Counted from the stretch's first letter, positions 1 through 10,208 are shown. The stretch is DNA of 64,000 bases from Stygiobacter sp043807765 (GCA_043807765.1 JAZDFQ010000066.1:62001-126000), one strand, 5' to 3'. Program-made: numbers and translations. The notes: generated from the sequence alone by a model not told the origin.

Positions 1-125
1 CAAGAAAATGTAAGTCGGGGTTAGCTTCTTAAATAATCCACACTTATTTTATCATCAACAAACTTTCTTTTTTCTAATAAACAATCCGGGTTCAATATAT
101 TTTAGCCGCCGAAAATGAGGAACAA

Positions 126-2252
126 ATGAAAATTAAATTAACTGCTGTTTTACTTCTCGCTATATCAGCAATTGCAATCGCTCAATCAATTTATGAACCG
201 CGCGATTTATCCAAAGTAGAATCTTCTCTAATGGATATGGGAAAGATGTGGACGTTTGATAATGTTCCGCTGGATGTGTTTGAAAAAGAATTAGGATTTC
301 GTCCAACAGAAGAATGGCTGAAAGATGTACAAATGTCGGCGCTTTCTTTCGGCGGCGGTTGCTCTGCTGCTTTTGTTTCCGGAGATGGATTGATAATGAC
401 AAACCATCATTGCGGAAGGAATGTATTACCGGGTTTATCTCCTAAAGGTGAAGATTATTTACGCGATGGATATTATGCTAAGACTATGGCTGAAGAATTA
501 AAAGTAAGCGGACTATTTGTAGATCAGCTCATTATGATTGAAGATGTAACGAAAGGTGTAATCAATGCATTGAACATGGGTAAGGATGATAATGAAAAAG
601 TAAAGTTGAGAAATGAAAAAATAAAATCGCTCGAAGATAAATATTCTAAAGAAAGCGGATTACTTTGCCGCATTGTTCAGCTTTACAACGGAGGGAAATA
701 TTCTTTGTACGGTTATAAACATTACACGGATATTCGCCTTGTAATGGCGCCCGATTTTCAAATTGCTTCTACCGGCTGGGATTGGGATAATTTCACTTAT
801 CCGCGCTATGAATTGGATTTTATGTTTTTCCGCGCTTACGAAAATGATAAACCGGTTAAAACCGAAAAACATTTTACATGGAGTAAAAAAGGCGCTAAAG
901 AAGGTGAGCCTATATTTGTTGTAGGAAATCCGGGAAGAACCCAGAGGCTTTACTCAGTTGCTCAGCTTGAATTCTTCCGGGACAAAACCTACAAGTACAA
1001 TCTGCTTCAGATGAACGAAATGTATAAAGTCTATTACGAGATGTTTCAGAATCATCCGGAGCGATATACGGAGCTGTTAAATATGGTTATGGGAATTGGC
1101 AACGGAAGAAAATCTTACGCGGGAAGATATATGGGTTTGCGCGATGAATATATTATGACGAAGAAACGTGATTTCGAAAAGAAGCTAAGAGAAAAAGTAA
1201 ATTCATCGCCGGAATTGAAAACTAAATATGGACATGTTTGGGATTCCATTAAAACAAATCTTGATGAAATGAGAAAGTATATAGATGAAAGTTTGGCGTT
1301 CAATTATAGTCCACGTAGCAGCTCTATTTATATGCCAATTGCGGAAAAAGTAATTAAGTATGCTGAGCAGATGAAACTTAGAGAAGAAACCCGGGAAGCC
1401 GATTATAAGAGCGATAAGCTAACAGCTACGCTACAATCAATTTTCCCGGAAAAAGTTGATTTTGAATTCCAGAAAAAAATACTGTGTGCAAACGCAAATT
1501 ACATTCGTGGAATTCTAGGCGATGAACATCCACTCATAAAAAGAATGTTTGGAGCTGCTAAAGATGAAGAAGCAGCTTCATATATTCTGAATAATTCTTT
1601 GTTAAGTACAAAAGAAAAATTAGATGAGTTTCTTAAAAAATCACCGGATGAAATTTTGAATTCCACTGATCCGTTTATTTATTATTTGCAAAACACTCAA
1701 AGTAAGATGAAAGAAGTGCGCGTCAAGATGACGGAAATAAATAATACCATCACTGTGCTTAATCAGCTTCTTGGTGAAGTTGCGTACAAAGTTTATGGAG
1801 ATCAAATTCCGCCGGATGCAACCGGTACTCTCCGCATACAAGATGGAAAGATTGAAGGTTACGAATACAATGGAACACTTGCGCCCGGCAAGACAACTTA
1901 CTTCGGCTTGTGGGATAGATGGAATTCGTTTGGGCAGAAACCTTATCCGTGGGGCTTGCATCCGCGCTGGCAAAAAATTCCGCAAGGATTGGATTTGGCA
2001 ACGCCAATTGCTTTTGCATCTACAAATGATATTGTAGGCGGAAATTCCGGCAGCTCAGTTATCAATGTAAATAAAGAAGTAATTGGTTTGGTACACGACG
2101 GTAACTTAGAAAGTTTAGCCGGAGACTTTATTTTCTTACCGGAAAACAACCGAGCTGTTGCTACAGATTCCTACGGTTTAATGGAAGCTCTTAAATATGT
2201 TTACAAAACAGAGCGGTTGATAAAAGAATTAAGCGAAGGGAAGATTAACTAG
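126..2252 (+). CDS. S46 family dipeptidyl-peptidase (DPP7/DPP11-like)
   Basis: Secreted or periplasmic serine exopeptidase that removes dipeptides from peptide N-termini. The 708 residues begin with a signal peptide ending near residue 20 (AIAIAQ). The N-terminal catalytic histidine lies in the TNHHCGR motif (about His95) and the nucleophile in GGNSGSS (Ser641), the trypsin-like layout of family S46. The residue 18 positions after the serine is Gly (VHDGN), as in DPP7; DPP11 has Arg there, so hydrophobic rather than acidic P1 preference is inferred. Length matches the usual 700-720. GAGG lies upstream of the ATG. It converges with the minus-strand gene ending at 2463. Family assignment is firm, subspecificity is inference. 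Confidence 0.93.
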   Translation: MKIKLTAVLLLAISAIAIAQSIYEPRDLSKVESSLMDMGKMWTFDNVPLDVFEKELGFRPTEEWLKDVQMSALSFGGGCSAAFVSGDGLIMTNHHCGRNVLPGLSPKGEDYLRDGYYAKTMAEELKVSGLFVDQLIMIEDVTKGVINALNMGKDDNEKVKLRNEKIKSLEDKYSKESGLLCRIVQLYNGGKYSLYGYKHYTDIRLVMAPDFQIASTGWDWDNFTYPRYELDFMFFRAYENDKPVKTEKHFTWSKKGAKEGEPIFVVGNPGRTQRLYSVAQLEFFRDKTYKYNLLQMNEMYKVYYEMFQNHPERYTELLNMVMGIGNGRKSYAGRYMGLRDEYIMTKKRDFEKKLREKVNSSPELKTKYGHVWDSIKTNLDEMRKYIDESLAFNYSPRSSSIYMPIAEKVIKYAEQMKLREETREADYKSDKLTATLQSIFPEKVDFEFQKKILCANANYIRGILGDEHPLIKRMFGAAKDEEAASYILNNSLLSTKEKLDEFLKKSPDEILNSTDPFIYYLQNTQSKMKEVRVKMTEINNTITVLNQLLGEVAYKVYGDQIPPDATGTLRIQDGKIEGYEYNGTLAPGKTTYFGLWDRWNSFGQKPYPWGLHPRWQKIPQGLDLATPIAFASTNDIVGGNSGSSVINVNKEVIGLVHDGNLESLAGDFIFLPENNRAVATDSYGLMEALKYVYKTERLIKELSEGKIN

Positions 2253-2256
2253 TTTC

Positions 2257-2295
2257 AAAAAAAACTCGCCAGAGATCAGAGGAGTCCCTGGCGAG
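2257..2295 (-). terminator. Rho-independent terminator of the Ntn-hydrolase operon
   Basis: On the minus strand an 8-bp perfect stem (CTCGCCAG at one side, CTGGCGAG at the other, plus positions 2265-2272 and 2288-2295) is followed by eight T. It sits beyond the stop of the minus-strand gene at 2463 and just past the stop of the convergent peptidase. Its loop and flank resemble the element at 10869-10904. Confidence 0.8.
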
Positions 2296-2400
2296 CCGGA
2301 GTTGTGTATGAGAAATGGCTTGCCCGCAGTTTTGCTGGGCGGGTTAACTATGCATAAGAGGATATTTATTTAACCTTTTTGAATTGTTGATAATTCTAAC
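2265..2400 (-). repeat. Operon-end repeat, copy 1
   Basis: This block matches 10875-10985 in order and sequence: terminator hairpin with a shared ATCAGAGG loop segment, then GGAGTTGTGTATGAGAAA, then GGTTAACTATGCA, then an AT-rich tail. Copy 1 carries about 28 extra bases holding a second small hairpin (GCCCGCA...TGCTGGGC). Both copies lie directly downstream of the last gene of a sigma/FecR module, so they may be a duplicated 3' UTR or a 3'-end-derived small RNA. Confidence 0.6.
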
Positions 2401-2462
2401 GCCAACTTGGAGCTTGATATTGTTTTATTAACAAATTGCAAAGCTGAGCATTGCATCATCAG

Positions 2463-3713
2463 TTAGATACCAAATTCATTCTGGTAAACAGAATTAACAT
2501 ATTCATCAAGCCATTTATAAAATTCCTCTGCTTCTTTCCGTTGAAAAGAATTTGTTCTCCAATTTTTAATAAGTGCTGCTTCTTTATCCATTATCTCTTT
2601 TTCATATGGAAATAATCTCTGAATTATTCCGGTTTCTTTTTTATTTAGTAATGCGGAAACATTTAAGTAATCCGTTCCGTGTCCATAGGTCATTGGAAAA
2701 CATTTTGCTTTTAGCTGCAGTGATTTTTTATTAATTGGTGCTGTTACACCTTTTTCTCCAATAGTAACTAACGGCATTTTTTCTCCGGCAGCAACCCATA
2801 CTGGTGTAACCATAGTAGTTACGGGAAATCCCAGAACCGTCCACAAAGTTGTTAACGCCGGATCTTCTCCCGGTTTTACTCCCTGAACAATCATAGTGGA
2901 GATTGAAGAATATCTAACGATAAAATCACGAAACGCGATAAATTTTTTATCGGTGGTATCTTTAGGTAAATCCATTTTATAAACATCATCTCTGGTTAAA
3001 GAGTGAAGCATGTTTCTATCTGCCGTTTTCAATAAAAATGAAACACAGATGTTTTTATTCTTATCGAAATGTTCACTAAAAATTTCCTTAGCTGCTTCAT
3101 AACGGATATAGCCTTGACCTTTCAAATCTCTACCGCTTACAGAATAATTAGTTCGCAAGAGATAACCATCAGGCGCAATTGCCGGATCGTTAACATCAAA
3201 TTTTTTATAAGTTCTATAATCTACTTCATAATATGCAGCGCCGCCCTGAGCATCAATAACACCAAAATTTGATGCTACTCCCCATTTACCTACAAGCTCA
3301 TTTAACAACGCTTCAAAGTCGGCAATGGTTGCACACTCAGCCAATGCTCTCTTCATTACATAGCCATCACGTTCGCGGGGAAGATTATTAGTATTAATTG
3401 TATCAACATTATATGATGCTGTGTTCATAATACTAAAACCGGTTGTGTTACTTCCCATCCAAACTGAATTGGCGAGTGTATCTTTCACATTAACATTGCC
3501 GATGAAATCATATTTAGCTCCTTTGAAGTACATAAGTTTGTTCTCATTAGCATTTGAATCACGGTGTTTCCACATCAAAGGTCTTCCATTTATTGCGGCT
3601 TTTCCGGAAATAATTGCGGATGTACATGGTAAAATGATTGATTGTGAAAAGAATAGCACAAACAAGAATTTTGTAGAACCTCTTTTAACGTTAGTATAAA
3701 TTTTGTTTCTCAT
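2463..3713 (-). CDS. Ntn-hydrolase amidase (choloylglycine hydrolase / C45 acyltransferase-like)
   Basis: Probable secreted linear-amide hydrolase. I chose the ATG at 3713, giving 416 residues, because AAAGG lies a normal distance upstream; an in-frame TTG at 3749 would add 12 residues. The protein starts with a hydrophobic export segment that ends at LPC, and Cys30 followed by TSAIISG resembles the N-terminal nucleophile of penicillin acylase/choloylglycine-type Ntn hydrolases, exposed after cleavage. The segment NGRPLMWKHRDSN fits the same fold. Substrate unknown. It follows susD in the same direction after a 269-bp gap containing palindromes, so it may be the last gene of the downstream sigma/FecR module. 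Confidence 0.7.
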   Translation of the reverse strand: MRNKIYTNVKRGSTKFLFVLFFSQSIILPCTSAIISGKAAINGRPLMWKHRDSNANENKLMYFKGAKYDFIGNVNVKDTLANSVWMGSNTTGFSIMNTASYNVDTINTNNLPRERDGYVMKRALAECATIADFEALLNELVGKWGVASNFGVIDAQGGAAYYEVDYRTYKKFDVNDPAIAPDGYLLRTNYSVSGRDLKGQGYIRYEAAKEIFSEHFDKNKNICVSFLLKTADRNMLHSLTRDDVYKMDLPKDTTDKKFIAFRDFIVRYSSISTMIVQGVKPGEDPALTTLWTVLGFPVTTMVTPVWVAAGEKMPLVTIGEKGVTAPINKKSLQLKAKCFPMTYGHGTDYLNVSALLNKKETGIIQRLFPYEKEIMDKEAALIKNWRTNSFQRKEAEEFYKWLDEYVNSVYQNEFGI

Positions 3714-3874
3714 AAATATACCTTTCAAGGTTTTGGAAAGTATCTTCAAAAATTTTTTATAAAATCTGGCTCAATTAACATTTAACACCGAGCCGGTTTG
3801 TAGTTGTTTAGTAAAGCAAAATTTCAGTGTAGAAGCAATTAATAACTCACCTTACGTATGGATCAGAACTTTTT

Positions 3875-3933
3875 TGGACTAAAGTCCATATTTGTTTCGC
3901 GTTTTTCTAACCCCAGACTTAAGTCTGGGGTTA
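3875..3933. repeat. Two short intergenic palindromes between susD and the amidase gene
   Basis: A 6-bp stem with 2-base loop (TGGACT/AGTCCA, 3875-3888) is followed by a perfect 26-bp palindrome (3908-3933) centred on CTTAAG. Neither has a T tract directly after it on the minus strand, so a simple terminator is unlikely. They look like dispersed palindromic repeats of the kind also seen at 33901-33988. Confidence 0.7.
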
Positions 3934-3982
3934 ATACATCAACAATAAACTTAGCCTTTAGCCACATTTTGCGTAACGTAAC

Positions 3983-5368
3983 TTAATAAGCGTTGCCTGG
4001 ATCATTAGCATTTCTTACTGGCTGCTGCGAAGGTGCCGGAATATTTGGATTGGTAGTTCTTTCACCCTGGCTATACAATAATCGTCTTGGTATTTGACCG
4101 CCGGCATAAGGAGTTACTACCGGACGATTAGTTCTCTTCCAATCGTTATATGCTTCTATATTCATGAATAAGGCAATATACTTTTCTTCCATTATTGAAT
4201 TAATTAAAGCAGTGCCGGTTAATCCAGTAGCTACACCAAGTGAATTTGCCGTAAGCGCCCATCTGCCTTCTTCAGCGCGTCTTGCAGCATTTAACTTTGT
4301 TAATGCCGTAGCCTCATCTCCGGTTTTAAATGCACATTCAGCCCAAATTAAATTCGCTTCACTAAAGGTCATTACATCAAAGGCATAATCGGCGGCTTTT
4401 AAAGCAGCGCTAAGATTTGAAGCATCGGTTAGAGAAGCTCCGGGTTCAACTCCAACAAACTTGCCGGCAACCGAACCAACACCTGCCTGAAAATACTTTT
4501 GCAAGCGTGGATCATTTTTTGTTGTTAATAAATCAACCAAATATTTACCGGCGCGGATATCGGAATTTCTTGTTCGCCAGTATTGATAAATGGTACTTGA
4601 TTCATTTTCGATTGTGGTATGTTTTGTTTTAAAGTTATTTGTATTTGCTGAAATTCCTTTTTGAATTGCGGCAAGTGCAAGAGCATAATTTCCCGGATTG
4701 ACTTCTGCCCAGTGGAGATAGAAGCGGGCTTTTAAAGTATAAGCAGCTTGAATCCACTTTGCCGTATTAGCACTATAGACAAAATCGTTTGGTGGTTTAT
4801 ACCCACCGCCTGTAGTTAAATCGGCAATCGCTTGATCAAGCAATGTTTGAACAGCCGTATAAATATCTTGCTGCTTATCCAACTTAGGTTTCGAAATTTC
4901 GCCGATTGCTTCGGAGTAAGGTAAATCGCCCCATAAACTTGCCGACATCCCAACAGTAAGCGCTTCCCATATTTTGGCTATACCGGAATAAGTTTTCCAA
5001 CCTTTGGTTTCAGTCTCTTTTAAAATATTGCGAATGTCAACCAATCCGCCACCGCTATAAAGACTGTTCATATCAGTGTTCCATTCACTTTCGGTGAAAT
5101 CATATTTACCTAGGCTAATAGCCTGGCGGTCAACACCTGCTAACTGCTGAGTCCATATTGCAGATGTTCTGGATGTATGTCCTTCGTATCTCGAGAATTG
5201 ACGGACTTGCATAGCGTTAAAAAGCAAATCAGCAGAGACTACTGTAGCTCTGTTTGGATCGTCCTGAATTTCCGGATCATCTATAAACTCGCTGCAACTT
5301 ATCAATAAAGAACTAACAAGAAGTGCAACTGCCAAAATTAAATTATGTGTTTTAATATATTTTTTCAT
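3983..5368 (-). CDS. SusD/RagB-type outer-membrane lipoprotein
   Basis: Surface-exposed substrate-binding lipoprotein that forms the lid of the SusC transporter. The 461 residues start with a lipoprotein signal (LLISC, Cys25 as the lipidated residue). Then come the SusD features: the helical repeat core (WGDLPYSEAIGE, AAYTLKARFYLHWAEV) and a conserved C-terminal part (EKYIALFMNIEAYNDWKR) followed by RRLLYSQGE. Length is slightly below canonical SusD and close to the SusD-like_2 group. It begins 9 bp after the susC stop, so it is co-transcribed. Ligand is not predictable; peptide or glycan are both possible. Confidence 0.93.
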   Translation of the reverse strand: MKKYIKTHNLILAVALLVSSLLISCSEFIDDPEIQDDPNRATVVSADLLFNAMQVRQFSRYEGHTSRTSAIWTQQLAGVDRQAISLGKYDFTESEWNTDMNSLYSGGGLVDIRNILKETETKGWKTYSGIAKIWEALTVGMSASLWGDLPYSEAIGEISKPKLDKQQDIYTAVQTLLDQAIADLTTGGGYKPPNDFVYSANTAKWIQAAYTLKARFYLHWAEVNPGNYALALAAIQKGISANTNNFKTKHTTIENESSTIYQYWRTRNSDIRAGKYLVDLLTTKNDPRLQKYFQAGVGSVAGKFVGVEPGASLTDASNLSAALKAADYAFDVMTFSEANLIWAECAFKTGDEATALTKLNAARRAEEGRWALTANSLGVATGLTGTALINSIMEEKYIALFMNIEAYNDWKRTNRPVVTPYAGGQIPRRLLYSQGERTTNPNIPAPSQQPVRNANDPGNAY

Positions 5369-5377
5369 TTTGAGCTC

Positions 5378-8300
5378 CTAGTAATTAAATCGTAGAGATA
5401 AGATGATAGACCTGGTTTGAGGATTATTGAAGTAATCAAAACCCCGTCCATTAGCGGTACCGGCTAAATTTGTTTCAGGATCTATACCTTTATATTTTGT
5501 CCAGGTATAAAGATTTCTAGCGCTCAAACGTATATCTATCGAGCTGACACTAGTCCACGATTTTATTAATTCGCTGCGTAAAGTATAAGCAACAGCAATT
5601 TCTCTAAGCTTAACATAACTGCCATCCTCTATAGCAAGACTTGCAGGTCCATTAAAACTGCTTCCAATACCCTGATAATATGATTGATTAAGCACAACTT
5701 CTTTACCGGCTCCGGGTCCATATCCTGCAAACACAGTTGTTTGTCCTCTATTTTCAGTTTCTTTAGCTGTACCAAAATACATTAATGCGCCTAAGGTTCC
5801 GTTGGATACATCTCCACCTTCAAATAAGTCGAACAAAGCAGAGATTTGAAGATTGTCAAAGAGCGTAAACGAAGTTCTAATGCTTCCAGTCCAATCCGGA
5901 TTTGGATCGCCAATAATTCTTAATTGAGGGTCTTTAACCGCATATCCTGTTGCATCAATGTAAAGATCGCCGGGTTGCCAGCCACTATATTTTGTGTCGA
6001 TGTCTACGCCGTTGTAAACAACACCTCTTCCAAATCTTAGATAATCAGAGCCATAGAAAACGCCGAATGGTTGTCCTTCAATAAGAGCTGATGTACCAAT
6101 TGCAGATCCTGCAAGCGCTATATATTGTGCCCCCGGTAGTTCAAGAACTTTATTCTTATTACTTGCGTAAAGCAAATTAATATCCCATTTAAAGTTTGGC
6201 ATATTAAAAGGTTGTAAGTTAATGCCCACTTCAATACCCTTGTTTTGAATAACACCTGCATTTTGAACCTGAGAAGTGCTTCCGGTAGAAGGAGGTAAAG
6301 GTAAAGAATAAATTACATCGGTTGATTTTGAATTATAATAAGTAAAATCCAAGCCGACACGATCGTTTAAAAATGCAAGGTCAAATCCCATTTCAAATTC
6401 TTTAGATCTCTGGGGAAGAATATTATTCTGTCCTTTCGTTGGACTTGTATAGAAACCCACGTAGCCATAAGCGTTCGAAGTTAGAGTAGCTGCCCAACCA
6501 TCACTGAATGCGGTAGAACTGGAAGTAAATGCAGTTATTGTTGAATAAACTTCAGGTTCCTGTCCGGCTTCACCGTATGCAAAGTGAAGTTTACCAAAAT
6601 TGAACCAATCCGAATAGCCGGCAAAAATATCTAGTTTTGAAAATTCCCATGCAGTGCTGAATTTTGGATACCAATGGCGTTTCTTGCTTTTTCCGAATGT
6701 AGATGAACCATCGTTTCTTAAACCGGCAGTAAAATATAATTGATTTAACATATCAAACGTTAACTGTCCGAAATACGATTCCCTTCTTATAGTTGATTCA
6801 AATTCATCTGCCAAATTTGAGGAAGTATTATCCAATTGTTGAAAATCATAAACCGCCATATCTTCCCCTGTAGTGCCAAAGTAGCTGTATTTACTTTCAT
6901 TCAGATTTTGACCAAGCATCAGGGTAGCTTTTGTATCAGCAAAGTCAAAACTCCTTTTTGCAGTAATTAAGAAATTACCATCTGTTTCCCGGTTTATTAA
7001 TCTTTCTGTAATTATTTCTCCGTTTGGGCGGTACGAACTGCTTGGTGGAATAACATTTTTTCGTTCATCGGCGGAATAATCATTACCGAGTGTGTAACTT
7101 ATATTCAACCAGTCTAATGGGTCATAATCAATTTTTATATTGCCAAAAGTTCTGGAGACTTTTGCATCAAAAATTTGTTCATATGCAATAAAGAACGGAT
7201 TGTCATACCCACGCGTTACTTTTAAGGCGGTTGGATTTTGATATCTGTATGATCTGTGAAACCCGGTAACCGGATCGAGATAAACAGTGTTATCAAAATC
7301 GGGAGGAGTTCTCCATGATCCAGTTAAAAGCCCGCTAACAGAAGATCCCTTCCTAAGCTTGCCTGCATCAGTATCAACATAATGTATACTCCCAGTTACT
7401 TTGATATCTTCATTAATACGCTGGGATGCTTTTAAGTTGACAGAATTTCTTAAATAGCTTGAATTACCAATGAGTGTACTTTTGGTATCGGTTCTGCCTA
7501 AAGACAAATAATAAGTCGTCCATTCGTTTCCACCTGAGATAGAGAGATTATTATCAAGAGTATGTCCCATCTGAAACATTTCTCTTTCATGATTATAGGT
7601 TGGAGTGCCTGCCGGGAGTAGTGGACCCCAAGCACCAATAGCACTATTACTATATATGCCTTTGTCACCCTGCCCATATATTTGTTGCAACGGTTGAACC
7701 TTTGTTATTTCATCGAAAGTATAAGAAACATCATAAGTTACTTTTGCTTTTCCCGGTTTGCCGCTTTTAGTTTTAATGAGGATTACACCGTGTTGAGCAC
7801 GTGAGCCATACAGCGCAGCCGCCGCGGGTCCTTTAAGAACATCTACCGATTCGATATCCTTAGGATTAATATCCATTGCACGGTTCATTTGGGTATATCC
7901 ACCGGTGCTGGAACCAATTTCAGAATTATTAATTGGCGATCCATCAACTACAATTAGCGGTTGGGTTCCACCGGTAATAGAATTTGAACCGCGAATTCTA
8001 ATATAAGTTGAAGCCCCGGGTTCGCCGCTGGATGAGGTGATCTCAACGTTTGCAACTTTACCCTGAATTGCTGAAATAACATCAAGCGCTTTACTATTTA
8101 CTACTGCCTCGGATGAAACATTTCCAATTGTAACACCGAGCTTTTGTTTCTCAATTTCAACACCCATTCCGGTAACCACAACAGTCTGCATCTGGAGTAT
8201 ATCTTCCTTAAGGGCAATGTCTTGAGTAATATCTCCGGACAAAATAAGGTCAACGGTTACTTTTAGATAACCAACATAACTAGTCTCGAGTGTTGCTTTC

Positions 8301-8839
8301 TTGCCAATAAGATTTGATGGTATCGAGAAAGAATATATTCCATTTTCATCTGTCATAGCACCTATAGAAAATTGTTTTAATATCACGGTGGCGCCTATTA
8401 ACGGCTGCTTTGTATTAGCATCGGTAACTTTGCCTTTTACACTTCCTATTTCTACAACTGTAACCTTTTCTTTTTCCCAGCCTTCAGCTTTCTTGATTGC
8501 TATCTGGTTGTTAATTCTATTAAACACCAATCCATAGTCGTGGGCAAATACCTCGAGAATGTTATAAAGAGATTCATCTTCAACTAAAACAGTGGCTTTC
8601 TCATTCAGAGGGATTTCATCTTTAACATAGAAGAACTTAAAATCTGTTTTCTGTTCCAATAGCTGAAGAGCCTGCTCTAAAGTTACATCAACCACTTTTA
8701 GGCTTACTTTAACCTCTCGAAGGTTTTGTCCTTCAGAGGGGCTAGCCAGAAGCAGAGATACCAAAATGGCCTGTACTATCAACCCCATGAATGAATAAAA
8801 AGCCATCATTTTTACTATCCGTAGAATATTAATTTTCAT
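5378..8839 (-). CDS. SusC/RagA-type TonB-linked outer-membrane transporter with STN domain
   Basis: TonB-dependent nutrient importer of 1153 residues. In order: signal/anchor segment (1-38), STN domain (about 45-105, LEQALQLLEQKTDFKFFYV), CarboxypepD-regulatory-like domain (about 133-215, GKVTDANTKQPLIGATVILK), plug (about 225-350, with SusC-type IRGSNSITGGTQPLIVVDG and DVLKGPAAAALYGSRA), then the beta barrel ending in LSLRFNY. The STN domain is the part that signals substrate occupancy to a FecR anti-sigma factor, and FecR1 and sigma1 lie directly upstream. SusD follows 9 bp downstream. Substrate cannot be read from the sequence. Confidence 0.95.
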   Translation of the reverse strand: MKINILRIVKMMAFYSFMGLIVQAILVSLLLASPSEGQNLREVKVSLKVVDVTLEQALQLLEQKTDFKFFYVKDEIPLNEKATVLVEDESLYNILEVFAHDYGLVFNRINNQIAIKKAEGWEKEKVTVVEIGSVKGKVTDANTKQPLIGATVILKQFSIGAMTDENGIYSFSIPSNLIGKKATLETSYVGYLKVTVDLILSGDITQDIALKEDILQMQTVVVTGMGVEIEKQKLGVTIGNVSSEAVVNSKALDVISAIQGKVANVEITSSSGEPGASTYIRIRGSNSITGGTQPLIVVDGSPINNSEIGSSTGGYTQMNRAMDINPKDIESVDVLKGPAAAALYGSRAQHGVILIKTKSGKPGKAKVTYDVSYTFDEITKVQPLQQIYGQGDKGIYSNSAIGAWGPLLPAGTPTYNHEREMFQMGHTLDNNLSISGGNEWTTYYLSLGRTDTKSTLIGNSSYLRNSVNLKASQRINEDIKVTGSIHYVDTDAGKLRKGSSVSGLLTGSWRTPPDFDNTVYLDPVTGFHRSYRYQNPTALKVTRGYDNPFFIAYEQIFDAKVSRTFGNIKIDYDPLDWLNISYTLGNDYSADERKNVIPPSSSYRPNGEIITERLINRETDGNFLITAKRSFDFADTKATLMLGQNLNESKYSYFGTTGEDMAVYDFQQLDNTSSNLADEFESTIRRESYFGQLTFDMLNQLYFTAGLRNDGSSTFGKSKKRHWYPKFSTAWEFSKLDIFAGYSDWFNFGKLHFAYGEAGQEPEVYSTITAFTSSSTAFSDGWAATLTSNAYGYVGFYTSPTKGQNNILPQRSKEFEMGFDLAFLNDRVGLDFTYYNSKSTDVIYSLPLPPSTGSTSQVQNAGVIQNKGIEVGINLQPFNMPNFKWDINLLYASNKNKVLELPGAQYIALAGSAIGTSALIEGQPFGVFYGSDYLRFGRGVVYNGVDIDTKYSGWQPGDLYIDATGYAVKDPQLRIIGDPNPDWTGSIRTSFTLFDNLQISALFDLFEGGDVSNGTLGALMYFGTAKETENRGQTTVFAGYGPGAGKEVVLNQSYYQGIGSSFNGPASLAIEDGSYVKLREIAVAYTLRSELIKSWTSVSSIDIRLSARNLYTWTKYKGIDPETNLAGTANGRGFDYFNNPQTRSIILSLRFNY

Positions 8840-8894
8840 ATTTTTATCCCGGTCTAGTTAAGCATATTGTTAGTTACTGTGTTTAACTTTTTGC

Positions 8895-8930
8895 AGCCAT
8901 AGCAATCTCGCACATTGCTGTGGCTTTTTA
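8895..8930 (+). terminator. Antisense-oriented hairpin with T tract in the fecR1-susC gap
   Basis: On the plus strand a 12-bp stem (AGCCATAGCAAT, 8895-8906; ATTGCTGTGGCT, 8914-8925, one G-U pair) is followed by five T. All neighbouring genes are on the minus strand, and on that strand no T tract follows, so this does not terminate fecR. It would end a transcript running antisense to the susC leader. The paralogous module has the same arrangement at 15793-15826. Confidence 0.6.
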
Positions 8931-9018
8931 TTCTACCATCATAAGTTTTTCTCCTTCTTTTAATTCTATCCTTTCTCCGTCAACTTCAGTAGCAATTATG
9001 ATAAAAGGAAAGACTGGG

Positions 9019-10083
9019 TTATTTTTTATAGAACACGATTTTAGTTGTTTGATTATTTTCTTTAACTGATTTATATCTTAATCCGGTTGCCCTTGAAATA
9101 ACTGTAACAACTGTCCAGAGGGACTCGTTATTGAAATTCGCTTTTATCTTTTTACTGCCCGATGATTTATCGGCTAATTCAAACTTCACCCCATAGACTC
9201 TTTCAAGCTGGGCAAATACTTTGGAAAGAGGTTCTTCCTCATATTTAAGATTATTATCTATCCATCCGGTTTCTTTCTGTACATCAAAGTTGTTAATACT
9301 GCATACATCTTCAATCAAATTGTAAACAAGCTGCTGGTTTGGAGTAAGCACTACAAGCTTTTCTACTGCGTCTGTTTTTTCTTTAGATATTTGCACTTTA
9401 CCTTCAACCAGCGATACTTCAATGTTCTCATCGCCTGCAAAAGATTTCACGTTGAATTTTGTTCCCAGTACAGTAGTAGCAAGATTATTGGAATGAACGA
9501 TGAATGGTTTGGATGGATTATGGGTTACTTCAAAATATGCCTCTCCTTCCAGATAAACATCGCGGGAACTGGAGGAGAATTGTGTAGGAAATCTAAGTTT
9601 ACTTGCTGCGTTAAGAACAATTTTTGTGCTATCGGTTAAAGTAAGATAAAATTTTTCTCCGGGCTTTGTAATTTTATCGTTCCAAACCAACTGAATTTCT
9701 TTACTGCTGAAAAAACCGGTTGACTTAATGATAAAATAGCTTCCAACCATAACAAGCAGCAATGCCGCAATGGACGCAGCACGGCGGGCATAAAGTATAA
9801 ACATCTTTCCTTTTGGTACATCATCCGGATATTTAGAAGCAGTTTCATTAGAAACAATCCGTTGAGATACTATTTTCCATGCCGCATAAGTATCTATTTT
9901 GTTTTCTTCAGCAATGTTGGACCTCCACAATTTCTCCAGGCGAGCCATTTCTTCTTCATTCTTAATATCGCTTTTTATCCAGACTTGAATAAGCTCTAAT
10001 TCTTCGGGACTGCATTCTTCAGCAAAATATTTTGAGAGTAATTCCCAATTAATGCTTTCACCGGGGTCGTTTAGGTTTATCAT
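9019..10083 (-). CDS. FecR-family anti-sigma factor (module 1)
   Basis: Inner-membrane anti-sigma regulator, 354 residues. A cytoplasmic N-terminal segment that should bind the ECF sigma factor (about 1-90) is followed by one membrane helix (about 95-118, AASIAALLLVMVGSYFII), a periplasmic FecR domain (about 128-240, FHVTHNPSKPF-type core) and a C-terminal DUF4974-like STN-binding domain (about 275-345). GGAG precedes the ATG. It sits between sigma1 and susC, the standard order for substrate-induced signalling from the STN domain. The stretch around VHSNNLATTVLGTKFNV is almost identical to FecR2, showing recent paralogy. Confidence 0.93.
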   Translation of the reverse strand: MINLNDPGESINWELLSKYFAEECSPEELELIQVWIKSDIKNEEEMARLEKLWRSNIAEENKIDTYAAWKIVSQRIVSNETASKYPDDVPKGKMFILYARRAASIAALLLVMVGSYFIIKSTGFFSSKEIQLVWNDKITKPGEKFYLTLTDSTKIVLNAASKLRFPTQFSSSSRDVYLEGEAYFEVTHNPSKPFIVHSNNLATTVLGTKFNVKSFAGDENIEVSLVEGKVQISKEKTDAVEKLVVLTPNQQLVYNLIEDVCSINNFDVQKETGWIDNNLKYEEEPLSKVFAQLERVYGVKFELADKSSGSKKIKANFNNESLWTVVTVISRATGLRYKSVKENNQTTKIVFYKK

Positions 10084-10208
10084 TTTAAGCTCCGCGTTCT
10101 TATAAATTTACTATACCACTGATTTACAATTATTAAGACAACCGTGAGGGGATTTCCTATTACAAAGGACATATGTTGATTATTGGGAATTTGAAATTTA
10201 GAGGAGGT

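Noticed and set aside
1771..2037. Overlapping frames inside the S46 peptidase and many similar antisense frames in long genes
   Set aside because: They overlap well-supported genes, have no ribosome sites or domain patterns, and are shadows of codon use.
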